Assembly: GCA_013399115.1 (NCBI GenBank)
Contig: VXAA01006036.1
Span: forward strand, 130,522 to 194,521
Origin: Anseranas semipalmata
Lineage: Eukaryota > Chordata > Aves > Anseriformes > Anseranatidae
DNA length: 64,000 nt
Direction: 5' to 3'
Shown: in pieces, positions 52,021 through 63,759 of the stretch
How the letters are laid out: each line of letters begins with the position of its first letter
How positions within the stretch are numbered: the first letter of the stretch is position 1
Notes under the pieces: generated by a model
What the model was told of the DNA's origin: nothing
The model's input: only the letters and a program-made list of their open reading frames with translations
The model's database searches: none
Program-made: the position numbers and the translations under genes

Positions 52021-54389
52021 GTTGTCCTCTTTATTTGGATTCCAGGCTTTTCCTAATTTTTCCTGTCTCTTAGTGGATTTATGTAGCATCTAGCATAAGT
52101 AGGCTAAAATGCTAGCTAAGTCCAGCAGGCACATATAAATGTTTAAAAGGAAAAAGGAGGGAAAATAAAGAAGTGGTGAAAATAATAACAATGAATATTC
52201 TTGTTTATATACAATTATCTTGTCTGCTTGAGGAAAAAAAAAAAAAGTGGATTTGTATAAAGAAATCTGATTAAAGCAATGCCAGAGATGAAAAGAATGG
52301 AATACGAGTGGGGGGAATGTATTAAGTAAACCCACAAAATACTTATCTACTCTTCTTTAAACATTTAGTACAGAGAGCATTTTACAGACGGAGGTTTAAG
52401 AGGAGTCCAGGACCACATAGCAGGAGAAGGACAGGGACCAGATTTCCCATCCCGGGCACTGGGATATCATAACAACCCCACAACAAACAACTAGCTATGT
52501 AACGGATGAGCATGGGATGACTAGGGAGGAAATGGAGGAAGGAAAGCCTGCGTGTGCTCTTCAAAATAAGTCTGTTTAAAACCACACAACATCAAGTTGT
52601 TGTTCCTAGGTCAGAGGGTGCACTTTGATTACAGATATGCACTATAGAGCCCTCCAGTGACCTGTACATCACTATGCACTGTTTGAGCCTCAACAAGTGG
52701 CAACATCAAGAGTATTTCTTACAGATTTTATTTCTTCAAACACTCTCACTGTTGGTATGTTAAAATAGCTTATTTCTGCCTCACTGCGTGCACAAATACC
52801 CCATTCCATGGGAGAAACAGAATGGGGTTAAAAAAAGGGAACCTGTGGCTTCTGTTCACTGCTGTATTCCAGTAGAGAAAAATCCTCATTTGAATTTGCA
52901 GATGAAATTTAGTCACAGTTATTTTTGTCCACCCTGAACTCTGACCCTAGATACAGCAACGTGAGCCTCAAGCCTGCACTGAGGCTGCTTCCTAAAACTC
53001 CACTGCAAAATGATCTAGTGATCATTGTATCTAACGATACATTACATTTGTAAATTATTTAAATTCTAAGTCTATTATGAAAGTAGCTTGAAACAACTGA
53101 TCTGTAATGAAGAAAAATACTTCCATTACATTCAAATCCTTTAGTACCCTTCAAACCGATTCAAAAAACCAAAGGACACTAATTGTGTAGGCACCGCTTT
53201 AAGCTTAAAAACCTTTTTATGCAAGAAATTAAGTCTTCATCAAGAAGGTAACTGTTGAAATCTTAATATCTTTCAATGACAGCCACATTTGAAGAGCAAT
53301 TTTATGGCATAATGATCCTTGTTGCATAATTTGGACATGCTTTTGTTCTCATTTTAATTTCCCATACACAGCTTGCTTTACCATCTCTCCTTCCCACACT
53401 GATTGAAAGGGAGAGATCAAAAGTCGGGAGCAAATATCAAGATTTGGGTCTGGAATTAAACTTCTAAAGATTTCAGAAGAGCTCCTACTTCAAATATGCT
53501 GTCACATATCTGACTAAAGCCTTAGGTGCCTAATATAAGACTTGGGCAACTGCATTTCAGCTGAGATCCCACTTCAGGCACACGGCCAAAAAAGCAACCT
53601 GCAAAACCCCTGCTCAGCTTCCACCCAGGACCAGAAGTATCTAAACTTCCTGCTCTTTGAATTTTATATACTCAAGGCATCTAGAAGATGAACGTGCTCA
53701 GAACATGTGCCAGAAGAGAGGTATTTTTTTTCCTTCTACTGAACCTCATACCAAAGGAAATCTTGAAATTAGTTCCTTAATCTAAACTGTCATCCAGTAA
53801 TGTTGTGACAGGCTTCCTCGAAATAGGCCTATAGGACTGGGTAACCTGTAAAATGGAGTTTAAGATTCTTTTTTTATTATGAGTGTAACTGGAGGAGAGT
53901 TCATACCCATCTTTCATACAATTTCATAATAGTTACAGCATTTCCCAAGGAATGGAATTTTCATTTTTTTATTTTCAAAGATTCAAACACATCGTTCTCT
54001 CATTAGAAAACCTGTCTAACCACCAGATATTAGTCTATAATGAAGGAGTGGGGGAAGTGGAAAGAAAGGAGACTTTCCACTCCTTCTAATAAAGATATGA
54101 CATAGTGGAGGGAAAAAAAAAAAAAGATAAATTCAATGAGTCAGGCAAAAAAAAAAAAGTAAGTGCAACAACATGACTCATTCAACAAGTTAGTATTAGG
54201 ATATTCTGGTTGCCATCCCTGCACCAAAATAGTTCTTTTATTTTGTACTGAACTCTCAGCTGGATAACAAAATAGCAGTCTTTGGAACATAGAGCTAACA
54301 TTTTTTTCTTATTCCCTTTATCCCTCATATTCTCTTTGCCTCCCTTCTGGTCCCCCTTCCAGTAGATAAATAATAACCGCTCTTCTACT
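52021..54389. other. Intergenic DNA, no gene recognised
   Basis: Unique-looking AT-rich sequence without a supportable gene. A-runs lie near 52232-52244, 54112-54124 and 54148-54159. Confidence 0.5.
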
Positions 54390-54445
54390 GCTAACCTGGT
54401 GATTAGGGTATGTCAAGTGGTGAACAGCGTGGATTTGAGCTCCCC
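54390..54445 (+). mobile_element. tRNA-like SINE head, degraded (copy 1)
   Basis: CTAACCTGGTGATTAGGGTA followed by GTGGATTTGAGCTCCCC resembles the A- and B-box spacing of an amniote tRNA-derived SINE. It is heavily decayed. A second similar head lies 160 bases downstream in the same orientation. Confidence 0.35.
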
Positions 54446-54551
54446 TGAAGTAGAAGAATTAACGATACATACTTTTAAGTTTAATAATAAGTGCTTTACT
54501 CAAAAGGATAGAAACAATGGAAAAAAGAAAGCTATGCTCAATTATTTAGAA

Positions 54552-54604
54552 AAAGTGATTAGGGCACCTGCCTCTAAAAGAGTGGCCAGAGTCCCCTTCT
54601 TTTT
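54552..54604 (+). mobile_element. tRNA-like SINE head, degraded (copy 2)
   Basis: AAGTGATTAGGGCACCTGCC followed by GTGGCCAGAGTCCCCTTC keeps a recognisable A-box (TGATTAGGGCAC) and a weak B-box. The following bases to about 54720 may be SINE body, but I cannot align them confidently. Confidence 0.4.
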
Positions 54605-55369
54605 TGCTCTAAACAAAGAGTTATGCTTCTTCTGAAATAGAAGTGAACACAGACTTCTGGATTCCAGTCCAGACAAAGCACCTAAATGCTATGTGCCATT
54701 GGCACTCCTGAGTTTTAGGAGCTGTTAATCTGCTATTAGTTGCCAGGCCACCTGAACCAAGATGAAGGTTTACAAGATATGTACAGCTATAAATACTATA
54801 GTACTAGCTATAAATACGCTAACTGTGGGTAAATATAGCTAGAAAGAGATTGGAATTCATGATAAGCAAATTGATTAAATGTGCTTTTCACAATATATGA
54901 AAAGAATAAATAGCATGTGTGAACAACCCAAAGTAAAAATGAAAATGCCTCCTAATTTTCACTTTGCTAATTAAAAATGTCCTTTAAACTCACCATTTAA
55001 AATGACGTGAGTGTAACTTCAGATGTGTGTATGATTTTGGTATCTAGAAGTGTTCTTAAAATAAATTAACATTGTGATACATTTTTTTGGATGAGAAGTC
55101 CTCCAAGACTTCAAAAGCTCAGTCCTTTATCAAAAAAGACAACCTGAAAAGAGTGAATATTACTTGATCTAGATGAAAGAATTATAACAAGAATAACTGG
55201 AAGCCAAATCTAAGCTGCTTCTTAGTTTGAATTGAGCTGTCCATTTTTAACAGTGAAAGTGATTAATTTTTGCGAGTAATGGATTCTTGTGCTTTCTGGG
55301 AAACTTGCTTTAGCCAAATACTGCTTTTGCTTATATTGAACGCGAATTGTTACCCTTAGTACATAAATT
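54605..55369. other. Intergenic DNA, no gene recognised
   Basis: AT-rich sequence with a small ACTATAGTACTAGCTATAAA-type local repeat near 54785-54840. Positions 55300-55369 might belong to the decayed CR1 whose tail follows. Confidence 0.5.
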
Positions 55370-55440
55370 GCTGGATTGCAATATACGAGAGGTCAGACTA
55401 GACAATCTTAAGAGAAATTTCTGGCTTTAACATCTGTGAT
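55370..55440 (+). mobile_element. Ancient CR1 3' terminus
   Basis: GAGAGGTCAGACTAGACAAT, then TTCTGGCTTTAACATCTGTG, matches the 3' UTR ending of older amniote CR1 (GGTCAGACTAGATGATC...TTCTGGCCTTAAAATCTATG). The upstream body is not confidently aligned. It differs from the endings of the young avian copies in the window. Confidence 0.65.
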
Positions 55441-58361
55441 AATTATGAAAAGCAATGTGTTGCCATAAATTAAAAAAAAAAAAAAAAGGCATTTTGCCTC
55501 TAAGTCAATACTTTCACAACATGCTAATAATTTGCTAAGGCAACAATGAAAAACTAAGATCTTGTCCTTCTGGAATATTTGTGACAACTTCTGTGCCACA
55601 AGATATGGTCCTTAGTGACCCCTTTTACTTCTGCCTTGAGGTCTGTCCAGGTCAATGCCTTTGTACATTCAACTGACTGAAGATTTCAGCAGGTTAGCTG
55701 AGTCCTATATGCAGTTTGTGAAGCACTTCAGATCTCAAGTATTCTATAAAAGTGGAGTAATATAAGAGCAATCTTAATTTCCTTTCCATGTCCAGAATTA
55801 TACCAGTCTGAAGCTTTTATTTCTTCTGAGGAAAGTTTTATTAACGCAAACTCTGCAAACATAGGACATCAGAATAAATGAGTTTTCTCAGTAATGCATT
55901 GTCAACATGGTTACTTCACTGGATCAAAAACATATCTTTTCAGAGAAGAAACTATAATGCCTTTGTTGGTTCATCTTTCAAGCTAACTAGGGGATGCGTT
56001 CATATCTTTCCAACTGAAGCGGGAACCAGGAAGATACATCTCTTGAACTGTGGCACATGTATAACGGACGTAAGACACTTGAAAGTCTAATGCACAAGAA
56101 GAAAAATACACAACACACCATTCTTTCCTAAGAATGGATGGGAAATAGTTTCTCCATATAGTAAACACTGACAAAATTTTTCAGTGGCTCCATTAGCAAC
56201 CTCACAGAGCCTAGCATCGGCATCTCTTACAGCTCCAGTCAGTGTCACACAATTGTATTCTAAAAGAGTGGTTATGCAAATAAACTAAAGTCATGACACA
56301 GAGTTTTTAAAAACCCACATTTTGTGTTCTGGATATAAAATTTCCAACCCAATTTAATTATTTATAATTTCAAAATGAAAATGTGCTACCAGAAGCATTC
56401 CAAAATCCTCTAAATGAAGTCTCTACTTGAAAAAAGGAAATCAAAATTCCTATTACCTGAGTATTCTCCCTGAGATCTGGGATTTACAAGATATTAGGGG
56501 GAGTGAGTTGTGAGGAAAATAATCAATTTCTCCTTTACCTACCAGGAAGTTTATAAAGGGGATGTGTTGAAAAATAGAGCTGGTATTAAGTAGAATTTAA
56601 AAATAAAATGGTAGGGGAGAAGTGGGAAGAAGAGATTTTTGTTTTCCTCTGAGTGCCAGTATAGACCCTAAACTTGGTTAGAACAAACTATTACACTTTT
56701 TTTTTTCTTCTGATAGCCACATTTTATCTATTGTAATGCATCCTTCCTCCCTTTTTTCTTTTCTTTCCTCTTTTTTTTTTTTTTTGTCATCTGAAAGGGA
56801 AGTAATTACCATTTTGCTCTACCTTGAAGACTGCTTGAGACTGAATTAAGCTATTGTTGTCTCTGAGTTTAGAGAACAAGCAGACTTGCAATAGATGCTT
56901 TGAGAACTTGCTGGGGAAGTCTGCAATCTTTACTGATATGGGAAGAGGTGCAGCAGCAGGAAAGAGACAGATTTCCAAATAAGCTTGTATCTTTGCAAGA
57001 TACAAATAAACAAAAGCATTTATGTACACTGGTAGCAGGGTAACTGTCATTATCCTACCTATATCCTTAGCCTAGGTAGGCTAGGTTTGTAGATAATAGC
57101 TCTTGTAAGACCAACTGGTATAGGCAGAAAAAAAACATCAGATAAGTCTTGGGCTCTTTTTCAAGTCTAAAATAAAAGCACCAGGTATAAAAGGTAAAAA
57201 CAGACAAACAAAACAGTTGAAAACTACTTAGCATTGTTATTAATTAAATCTATCATTTAGGCCAGGTTTTGCTTTGTATGTCTTGAAAAACCTAAACATA
57301 GAATTGCTATCCTGAATAGAAACAAAGACTGCTATGACTATCTTTTCTGAGAAATGGAGCACTCTGGGAAAATTATCTACCTTGAGGCTACTTATCCTGA
57401 ATTACCAATATTGCCTATGATGTCAATAAAACACTGACTGGTGTTTCTATCTACTGCAGGCTACTATTCATAGAGGTACTAAAACTTCAAGGTTTGCTCT
57501 AGTATTGTTAAAGAAAAGCACGCTTTATAGGACAGCAATTTGAATTCTGGGAAATGTTTCCTGTTTTTCAATGTATTAGGCACCTTGATCCTCCCCCAGA
57601 TTCCCAGCTGTAGTACATGTATGTTAAAGTAGAAATATGTATGATCAGCTTGTATGTTAGCTTCAGACTTTTGCATTTCGTATTTCTGTTAAATAAACTA
57701 TATTTAAACTGCAGAATGCAACTCCTGCTTTTCCATTTTGATTCTTTTCTTTCTGGATATCTCTGTTCTTTTTAATGTTACTTCTAAGATAGGAAGCAAG
57801 CCAATTAGCTCTTTTAACTTCAATATTTGCAAGCTACTGAGATGTGTGTTACTAGTCTTCATTTATTATTTCCATCATGGGCAGTATCTGTTGATCTGCC
57901 TTTCTTACCTGTTGTTTAAGCTATCCCATAGTCTATCATGTCACTAAAATATAAGTCTGTAACTATGTTATGGTTGTATCCTTCTATACTTTAACTCATG
58001 AAGGAAGTTAAGTGGTGTTAAGAAGCAGGTGTGAAAGTCTGTGTCTTTGTTTAGATAACTTGTTCAACTCTGCATTTATTTTAAAGGCACACGCTGCACT
58101 TTGATGTACAGATCAATGTTTTGGTTTTATTGGAGAATTTTCTGCACTGAGGAACAGCTTAAAACATTGTCCTTGTTAGGGATATCTTAACACCATTATT
58201 TTAAATTCTGTGCTGTAGGGTTGAAGAGAGCGTGTGAAGATAGCACATCTAGTTTTTAAATCATTCTATCACTGGCAAATTGCCAGTTTCAGACAATTCA
58301 ACCACTCAAGCACAAGAACTGAAAGTGAAAGAAAACCAGAAGAGAAAAAACAATTGTAGAA
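55441..58361. other. Intergenic DNA, no gene recognised
   Basis: AT-rich sequence with poly(T)/CT-rich tracts near 56697-56787 and an A-run near 55471-55486. No gene or further repeat family recognised. Confidence 0.5.
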
Positions 58362-58474
58362 GCATAGAATCATTGAATGGTTTTGGTTGGAAAGAACCTT
58401 AAAGATGGGCATGGGGACACCTTCCACTAGACCAGGTGGCTCAAAGCCCCATCCATCCTGGCCTGGGAACCTTG
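58362..58474 (-). mobile_element. Short CR1 LINE 3' end with internal deletion
   Basis: The plus strand reads GCATAGAATCATTGAATGGT, TTGGTTGGAAAGAACCTTAA, then jumps to GGGCATGGGGACACCTTCCA and GACCAGGTGGCTCAAAGCCC. This is a CR1 3' end read in reverse. Compared with the 6.4-kb copy it lacks about 25 bases between the AAAGA and GGGCA blocks. It is the same subfamily type as the 6.4-kb copy. Confidence 0.88.
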
Positions 58475-60638
58475 TTACTAATGCTGTTAAAGATTAAATG
58501 AAATGTATTATAAGTGCAAAATGTCATGTACAGTGTCAAGAGTAAAATCTTAGCTTTTGCCATGATGCACTTCAGCCATCAAGCACTTACACTAGAAAGT
58601 GTCCATAGCGAGTTTAGTTGACCAGTGGTATCATCAGTAGCTAAGCTACCTTGAATTAGAAGCACTCCTTAAATTTTACAGGCTGGTTTCCAAGACAGTA
58701 TGCGGCTTCAAAAAAATTCTCTCTCCCCTTAGTGTGGTAAAAGGGAATTTTCAAATTTCTCAGCCTAATCAACAAATCTTGGTCATTTTCAATTTTTTAT
58801 TTTCTAATGGAGTTCCAGATGATGCAGTGACCTTGAAACCTACTCACAGTAGATCAATTTATTCCAATTAGTGTTTGAAGGTATCGGAAGTACTCTCTCC
58901 AGCCCCAAAGAAAATAACTAAAATGTTTCCTTGGTGTGATTAAGCATAGAGCTTTAGTCACTGAGACAATATTTTATCATTATATGTTAGAATTTACCTA
59001 TGAAATCTTCAGGCTATTACAAAGCTTCACCTCTATAAATGAGAGATGCAGGTATCTTTTTCCTCGCATGATGTTTCCTCTGTTCCTTCAAACATGTGGT
59101 CTTAGAGTAAATGGAGGAAAGGTATTCTGTATACTGCTGTTCTCTGAGAGTTGTCCCAAAATGTCATTAGAAAAACGTACGTGACTACAGTACTAGTGAA
59201 TGTAAAAAACAAATTCAATTACTACCTGTCATGAAATCGAGTTTTAGAATATTTCAGACAAAATATTGATGATTCTTCAAACTTTAATGAGATAGCTTTA
59301 ATAATCTGTCTTCAGGAACAGGAGCGTTTTATAAGGAGCAAGCTCAGATTATAGAGTTAACAATTTATACAGTTAAAGTTTTAAGATTGTCATATCTAAT
59401 TTTCTGCAATAGTCTCTTCAAAAACCTGAATTAACAAGATGGCAATTTGAGACCAAATTCACAACCCAAGTGGAAGTTGAGTTAAACAGAATTATTCTAT
59501 CCTGAACCTATGGTTCAGAGGAAATTCATGTTGACTGTCAGTTTGGAAGACGTTCTTTCTAACCTTATCCTTATTTTCTTGCTTTAAATACATTTGAAAT
59601 CCTCTTCCTTAGTATTTTATTGATCTGGAATTAGTTTTCATCAAGCTTCCCCTACAGAGGGAGGGGATATAGTTACCCTAAAGTCTGATTCTAAAGGTAA
59701 TCAGACTATCCAGATTGTTTTGCTTCTGATGTAATTCTGAACGTTTGCACGAGACTGTCCTCCCAACACTTCCTGTCCTGCAAAAAATTGTTTACTGAAG
59801 ACAAGGCTAAGCAGTGGAGGGAGTGGGAGATGGAAAAGGGACGTAACTAACATAAATGCAGCCTGAACAATGTGTAGAGATGACAACTGGAAATTGGATT
59901 AAATAATTCCTCATTGAGAGATAAAGCCAGGAAGAGGCAAGAATGAGGAAGGATACTCAGAATAAACTATACTAAAAGTCAGACACTGGCTTACACACTG
60001 GCGTGTAAGCGTCTCTCATGCAGTTAAATTTCAGTTTCTCCTGGATGGTATGGTCTAGTTTATTTGTCTGCCCTGAGCTCGTTTGGTTGAAGAGGTAAGG
60101 TAGTACCAGAGTGAGGGATACTCACACTATTTCCCACCGAGTTCCGAGTTTGTTCAGGGAGGGGATATTTAGGGGTAAGTTCTGTTTTCCCTACTCCTCA
60201 TGATGTTTCTTTGCATGTTGAAGGAGCTTATTTCTACTTCCTCTGGCTGAGTTTCTAGTTGTTTCAACCACTAAATGTTCTGAGTGGTTACTGAAATGAG
60301 AATGTTAGCAAACTGAAATGAGAATGTTAGTAAACTTTTGACTTCTTTTTTAAAGTTCTCAGTTCTGGAGTAGCTTCCAAAATTCACAAAGCCCCATGCT
60401 AAATTTAGGTGCTCTTTTTATTTTTAACTCCTAAAATGTAAACATCTACATGTATATGGATAGTGAAAAAGGCTGTGTGTGTGTACAAATATATTTGTGT
60501 ATTACATGCTGGATGTGAAAAGGACTGTAAACCTGACCCTCCTGATGACAAAAGTGAGTTATGCCATTTTCTTCATTCAAGGCGGGGTTTTCCCCATAGC
60601 CTCTGAAAATCAGAATTATTTCAAATGCCAGAAGCTGG
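58475..60638. other. Intergenic DNA, no gene recognised
   Basis: No gene recognised. A two-copy 22-bp tandem duplication lies at 60291-60334 and is listed separately. Confidence 0.5.
60291..60334. repeat. Tandem duplication, 22-bp unit x2
   Basis: CTGAAATGAGAATGTTAGCA plus AA (60291-60312) is repeated immediately with a single C-to-T difference (60313-60334). Confidence 0.92.
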
Positions 60639-60643
60639 GCATG
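60639..60643 (+). repeat. Target-site duplication, left (GCATG)
   Basis: Five bases flank the solo LTR and are repeated exactly at 61232-61236, marking the insertion point. Confidence 0.9.
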
Positions 60644-61231
60644 TGTACTGGGTCTGGCCGGGATAGAGTTAACTTTCCCTGCAGCAGCCCTTGTAGCTAG
60701 AACAGCGCTGGTATCACACCACTGTTTTGGCTACTGCCGAGCAGTGCTGGCACAGCACCAGGACTCTCTCCAGACCCCCGAAGCCAGTAGGTGGGGGTGG
60801 GCAAGAAGTGGGGAGGGGACATGGCCAGGGCAGCTGACCTAAACCAACCAAAGGGATATTCCATACCATATGATGTCACACTCAGTAATAAAAGCCGGGA
60901 AAGGGAAGGAGAAGGGGGGGCTCTCGTTGCGAAGACGTCTGTCCTTCCGATCAACCACTGCGGGTACTGAGGCTCTGTGTCCCAGGACGTGGCCGGGCAT
61001 TGCTCGTTGGTGGGAGAATCACTTGTTTTCTCTTTTCCTCTGTGTTTGCGCACAGGCTTTGCTTGTATATATATATATATATTTCTTGTTTTTTTTTCCT
61101 CTCCTCTTCTCTAATTAAACTATCCTTATCTCAACCTGTGAGTTTTTTTTCTCCCCCTCTTCCTTTGAGGAGGGGGAGTGAGAGAGCGGTTGTGGTGGAG
61201 TTCAGCTGCCCAGCAGGGTAAAACCACCACA
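60644..61231 (+). mobile_element. Solo LTR of an avian ERVL-type endogenous retrovirus
   Basis: A 588-base LTR begins TGTACTGGGTCTGG and ends ACCACCACA, giving the canonical TG...CA ends, and is flanked by an exact 5-bp duplication. No internal viral genes are present, so it is a solo LTR left by recombination between two LTRs. Within it: a CRE-like TGATGTCA (60871-60878), AATAAAAG (60887-60894) that may act as a TATA-like element, and a downstream ATTAAA (61114-61119) that may be the poly(A) signal, giving a U3-R-U5 order on the plus strand. A (TA)8 tract is at 61066-61081. A 5-bp duplication and overall resemblance to widespread bird LTRs suggest class III (ERVL); the exact family is not determined. 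Open frames inside are spurious. Confidence 0.92.
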
Positions 61232-61236
61232 GCATG
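61232..61236 (+). repeat. Target-site duplication, right (GCATG)
   Basis: Identical to 60639-60643, immediately after the LTR's terminal CA. Confidence 0.9.
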
Positions 61237-62171
61237 TCAATTCTTAGACAATTCTGCAGGGAAAAAAAGGAGGGAAACAGCTGTTTAACTTAATTTTTTT
61301 AGCTCGATTTTGACAGAGTGTAATAGATTTGAGTTGGGATGCTAGAACTGGCTCCTAAATTAGATGCCTAGTTCTTACTTGCAAAGTATTTTTCTGCCTC
61401 AATCTCTACCTGTAAATAAAACAGAAATGTGTTAAAATAGTCACCTAAAGGATATTAAAATATTTGATGTTTTTGACAAAATAGATAATTAAAGCCACAG
61501 TACTGTCTAATGCAAAATGTAAAAAGACCTCCATCACTTTTTAGATGACAACAACAACAACAAAAAACTAAATACAGCACATACTATCATCATGTGTCTT
61601 TTCTTATGTGAATTCTGAATAGAAAAGATTTGACATGGAATTTTAAAATATTTATCAGATCGCAGCTCCCTCTTGTGTAATTTGTCATTACTACAGAAAA
61701 CTAAGTTGGACAGTGATTACTTAAACTAAATTCTAAGATACCTACTTATTTTATTCCTTGAAGATTTCCCCTGTTGTGGGACCCTTGAGGAGTATTCATC
61801 TTTTTCCATCATCACATCTATGCTCATAAAGTTGTTCCTGTAACACATACAAACTGTTGCAAAAATAAGCTAATTTATAGTCCATAATCTTAAACTGGAG
61901 CTGTTTTATTCAGTTATCTAATCTTCACTCAGGCCAGTTAGAAGTAAATGAGACTATTTTGTATTTGATATATTCTACTAAAGTAGTGTTAAAATTTGCA
62001 AGGATAGGGTCTTCTATCTACTATTTTTACTCTTATACTTCTTGTTGGTGATACTTTAGGGTTTAGAATTTCATATTTTTATATAAATGAAATGCCAGGA
62101 CAGATAATAATACTTACAGTAAGACTGCACTAAAAAAGTGTTTACAGGAATATTACTTTTGCTCAGTGACA
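61237..62171. other. Intergenic DNA, no gene recognised
   Basis: AT-rich sequence with a short (CAA)n tract at about 61550-61566. No gene recognised. Confidence 0.55.
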
Positions 62172-62919
62172 CAGTGATGGGGCACAACAACCCCATGTAA
62201 TGCTACAGGCTGGGGGAAGAGTGGCTGGAAAGCTGCCCAGCGGAAAGGGACCTGGGGGTATTGGTCAATAACCAGCTGAATATGAGCCAGCAGTGTGCTC
62301 AGGTGGCCAAGAAGGCCAACAACATCCTGGCTTGTATCAGGAACAGTGTGGCCAGCAGGACTAGGGAGGTGATTGTCCCCCTGTACTCGGCTCTGGTGAG
62401 GCTGCACCTCGAGTCCTGTGTTCAGTTTTGGGCCCCTCACTACAGGAAGGACACTGAGGTGCTGGAGCGTGTCCAAAGAAGGGCTTCCAAATGAAGCCAG
62501 TGAGGGGTCTGGAGAACAAGTCCTACGAGGAGCGGCTGAGGGAGCTGGGGTTGTTTAGCCTGGAGAAGAGGAGGCTCAGGGGCAACCTTACTGCTCTCTA
62601 CAACTACCTCAAAGGAGGTTGTAGTGGGGTGGGGGTCAGTCTCTTCTCCCAGGCAGCAAGCAATAGGACAAGAGGAAATGGCCTCAAGTTGCACCAGGGG
62701 AGGTTTAGGTTGGACATTAAGAAAAATTTCTTCACTAAAAGGGTTGTGAGGCTTTGGAACAGGCTGCCCGGGGAAGTGGTGGAGTCACCATCCCTGGAGG
62801 TATTCAAAAGACATGTAGATGTGGTGCTTAGGGACATGGTTTAGTAGACTTGGCAGTGCTAGGTTTACAGTTGGTCTTGATCTTGGAGGTCTTTTCTAAC
62901 CTAAGTGATTCTATGATTT
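62172..62919 (+). mobile_element. CR1 LINE 3' fragment with frameshifted RT C-terminus
   Basis: A 5'-truncated CR1 on the plus strand, from just before the [15 protein letters not shown] block of ORF2 to an ATTCTATGAT tail at 62919. The upstream part (62261-62494) ends VQRRASK-stop. The downstream part (62491-62844) restarts in another frame at [16 protein letters not shown] and ends DMV-stop. The frame changes at a 5-bp insertion (62485-62489), also present in the 16-kb copy. Otherwise it is well preserved. Its 3' UTR differs from the 44-kb copy by a few small indels. Confidence 0.95.
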
Positions 62920-63759
62920 TGACATCCATAATCAAAATCCCGGGGTTTCGCTTAAGAAAAAATCATGTCTAATCTGCTATTTATTATTGCAGTTAGGTCT
63001 TTTCCCACATAACTTCCTAGTTTTTTTTTTCTCTCTCTGTTTTGATTACTTTTACTATACAAATTAGTCAATTTTGGAAAAACTTGAGCTATTCTGCTTT
63101 TGTTTTATTCTCTAGTTTTTGTGTCCATAGGTGTTCAGAGAACCACTTAATGTGGTATTATCATTCTATGCCTAAACTTTATGGTATTATCTTCCTCTTA
63201 GTGATGAAGCAAGACTCACTTCAGAACTAGTACCATACGGTGTATAAAGGGAAAGCAGGAAAGCTTACTTTTGGTACAACACTTATTTCAGACTGTACAC
63301 AGAAAGATTGCATTTCATTAGTTTAACAGTTATTAACATCTGAAGAGTTACCTTGGAATAAAAACTGTAAAGGAAAAAAAAATCAGTTATTGACAACAAC
63401 AACAGTGCAAAACCCAAAGTGAGACTGCCAGCGGAAAGTGTGTGAGGACATAGTGAGGAATTGGTTAAACTGCCACTTAAATCCACGGGTAAATTGTGGT
63501 TCTGTCCATAGAAATTGATGAACCATTGTAGGTGGGTCTGCACAGAGCACAGCTAATGCGAGACAAAGCAGCATCAGTGGTTAAAGTGGGTATGAAGATC
63601 CTTCACGTTTTTTCTATCCCCGTTTATAGCGCCATTATAATCACGATTGACACGCTGCATTCCTTCCTCCCTTGAGCATTCAGCTTAGTCACGAAAGTGC
63701 TGTGGTTTACCACTTCAAATCGAAATTTGTTTGAAAACAAACAAACTAGGTGACACGGG
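62920..63759. other. Intergenic DNA before the right-hand CpG-rich segment
   Basis: AT-rich sequence grading into higher GC from about 63600. No gene recognised. Confidence 0.5.

Noticed and set aside
60697..61221. Open frames of 73-118 codons in 60.7-61.2 kb
   Set aside because: They lie inside the solo LTR and are not retroviral genes; no internal viral region is present.
62153..62837. Minus-strand frames opposite the 62-kb CR1
   Set aside because: Mirror translations of the CR1 coding strand.
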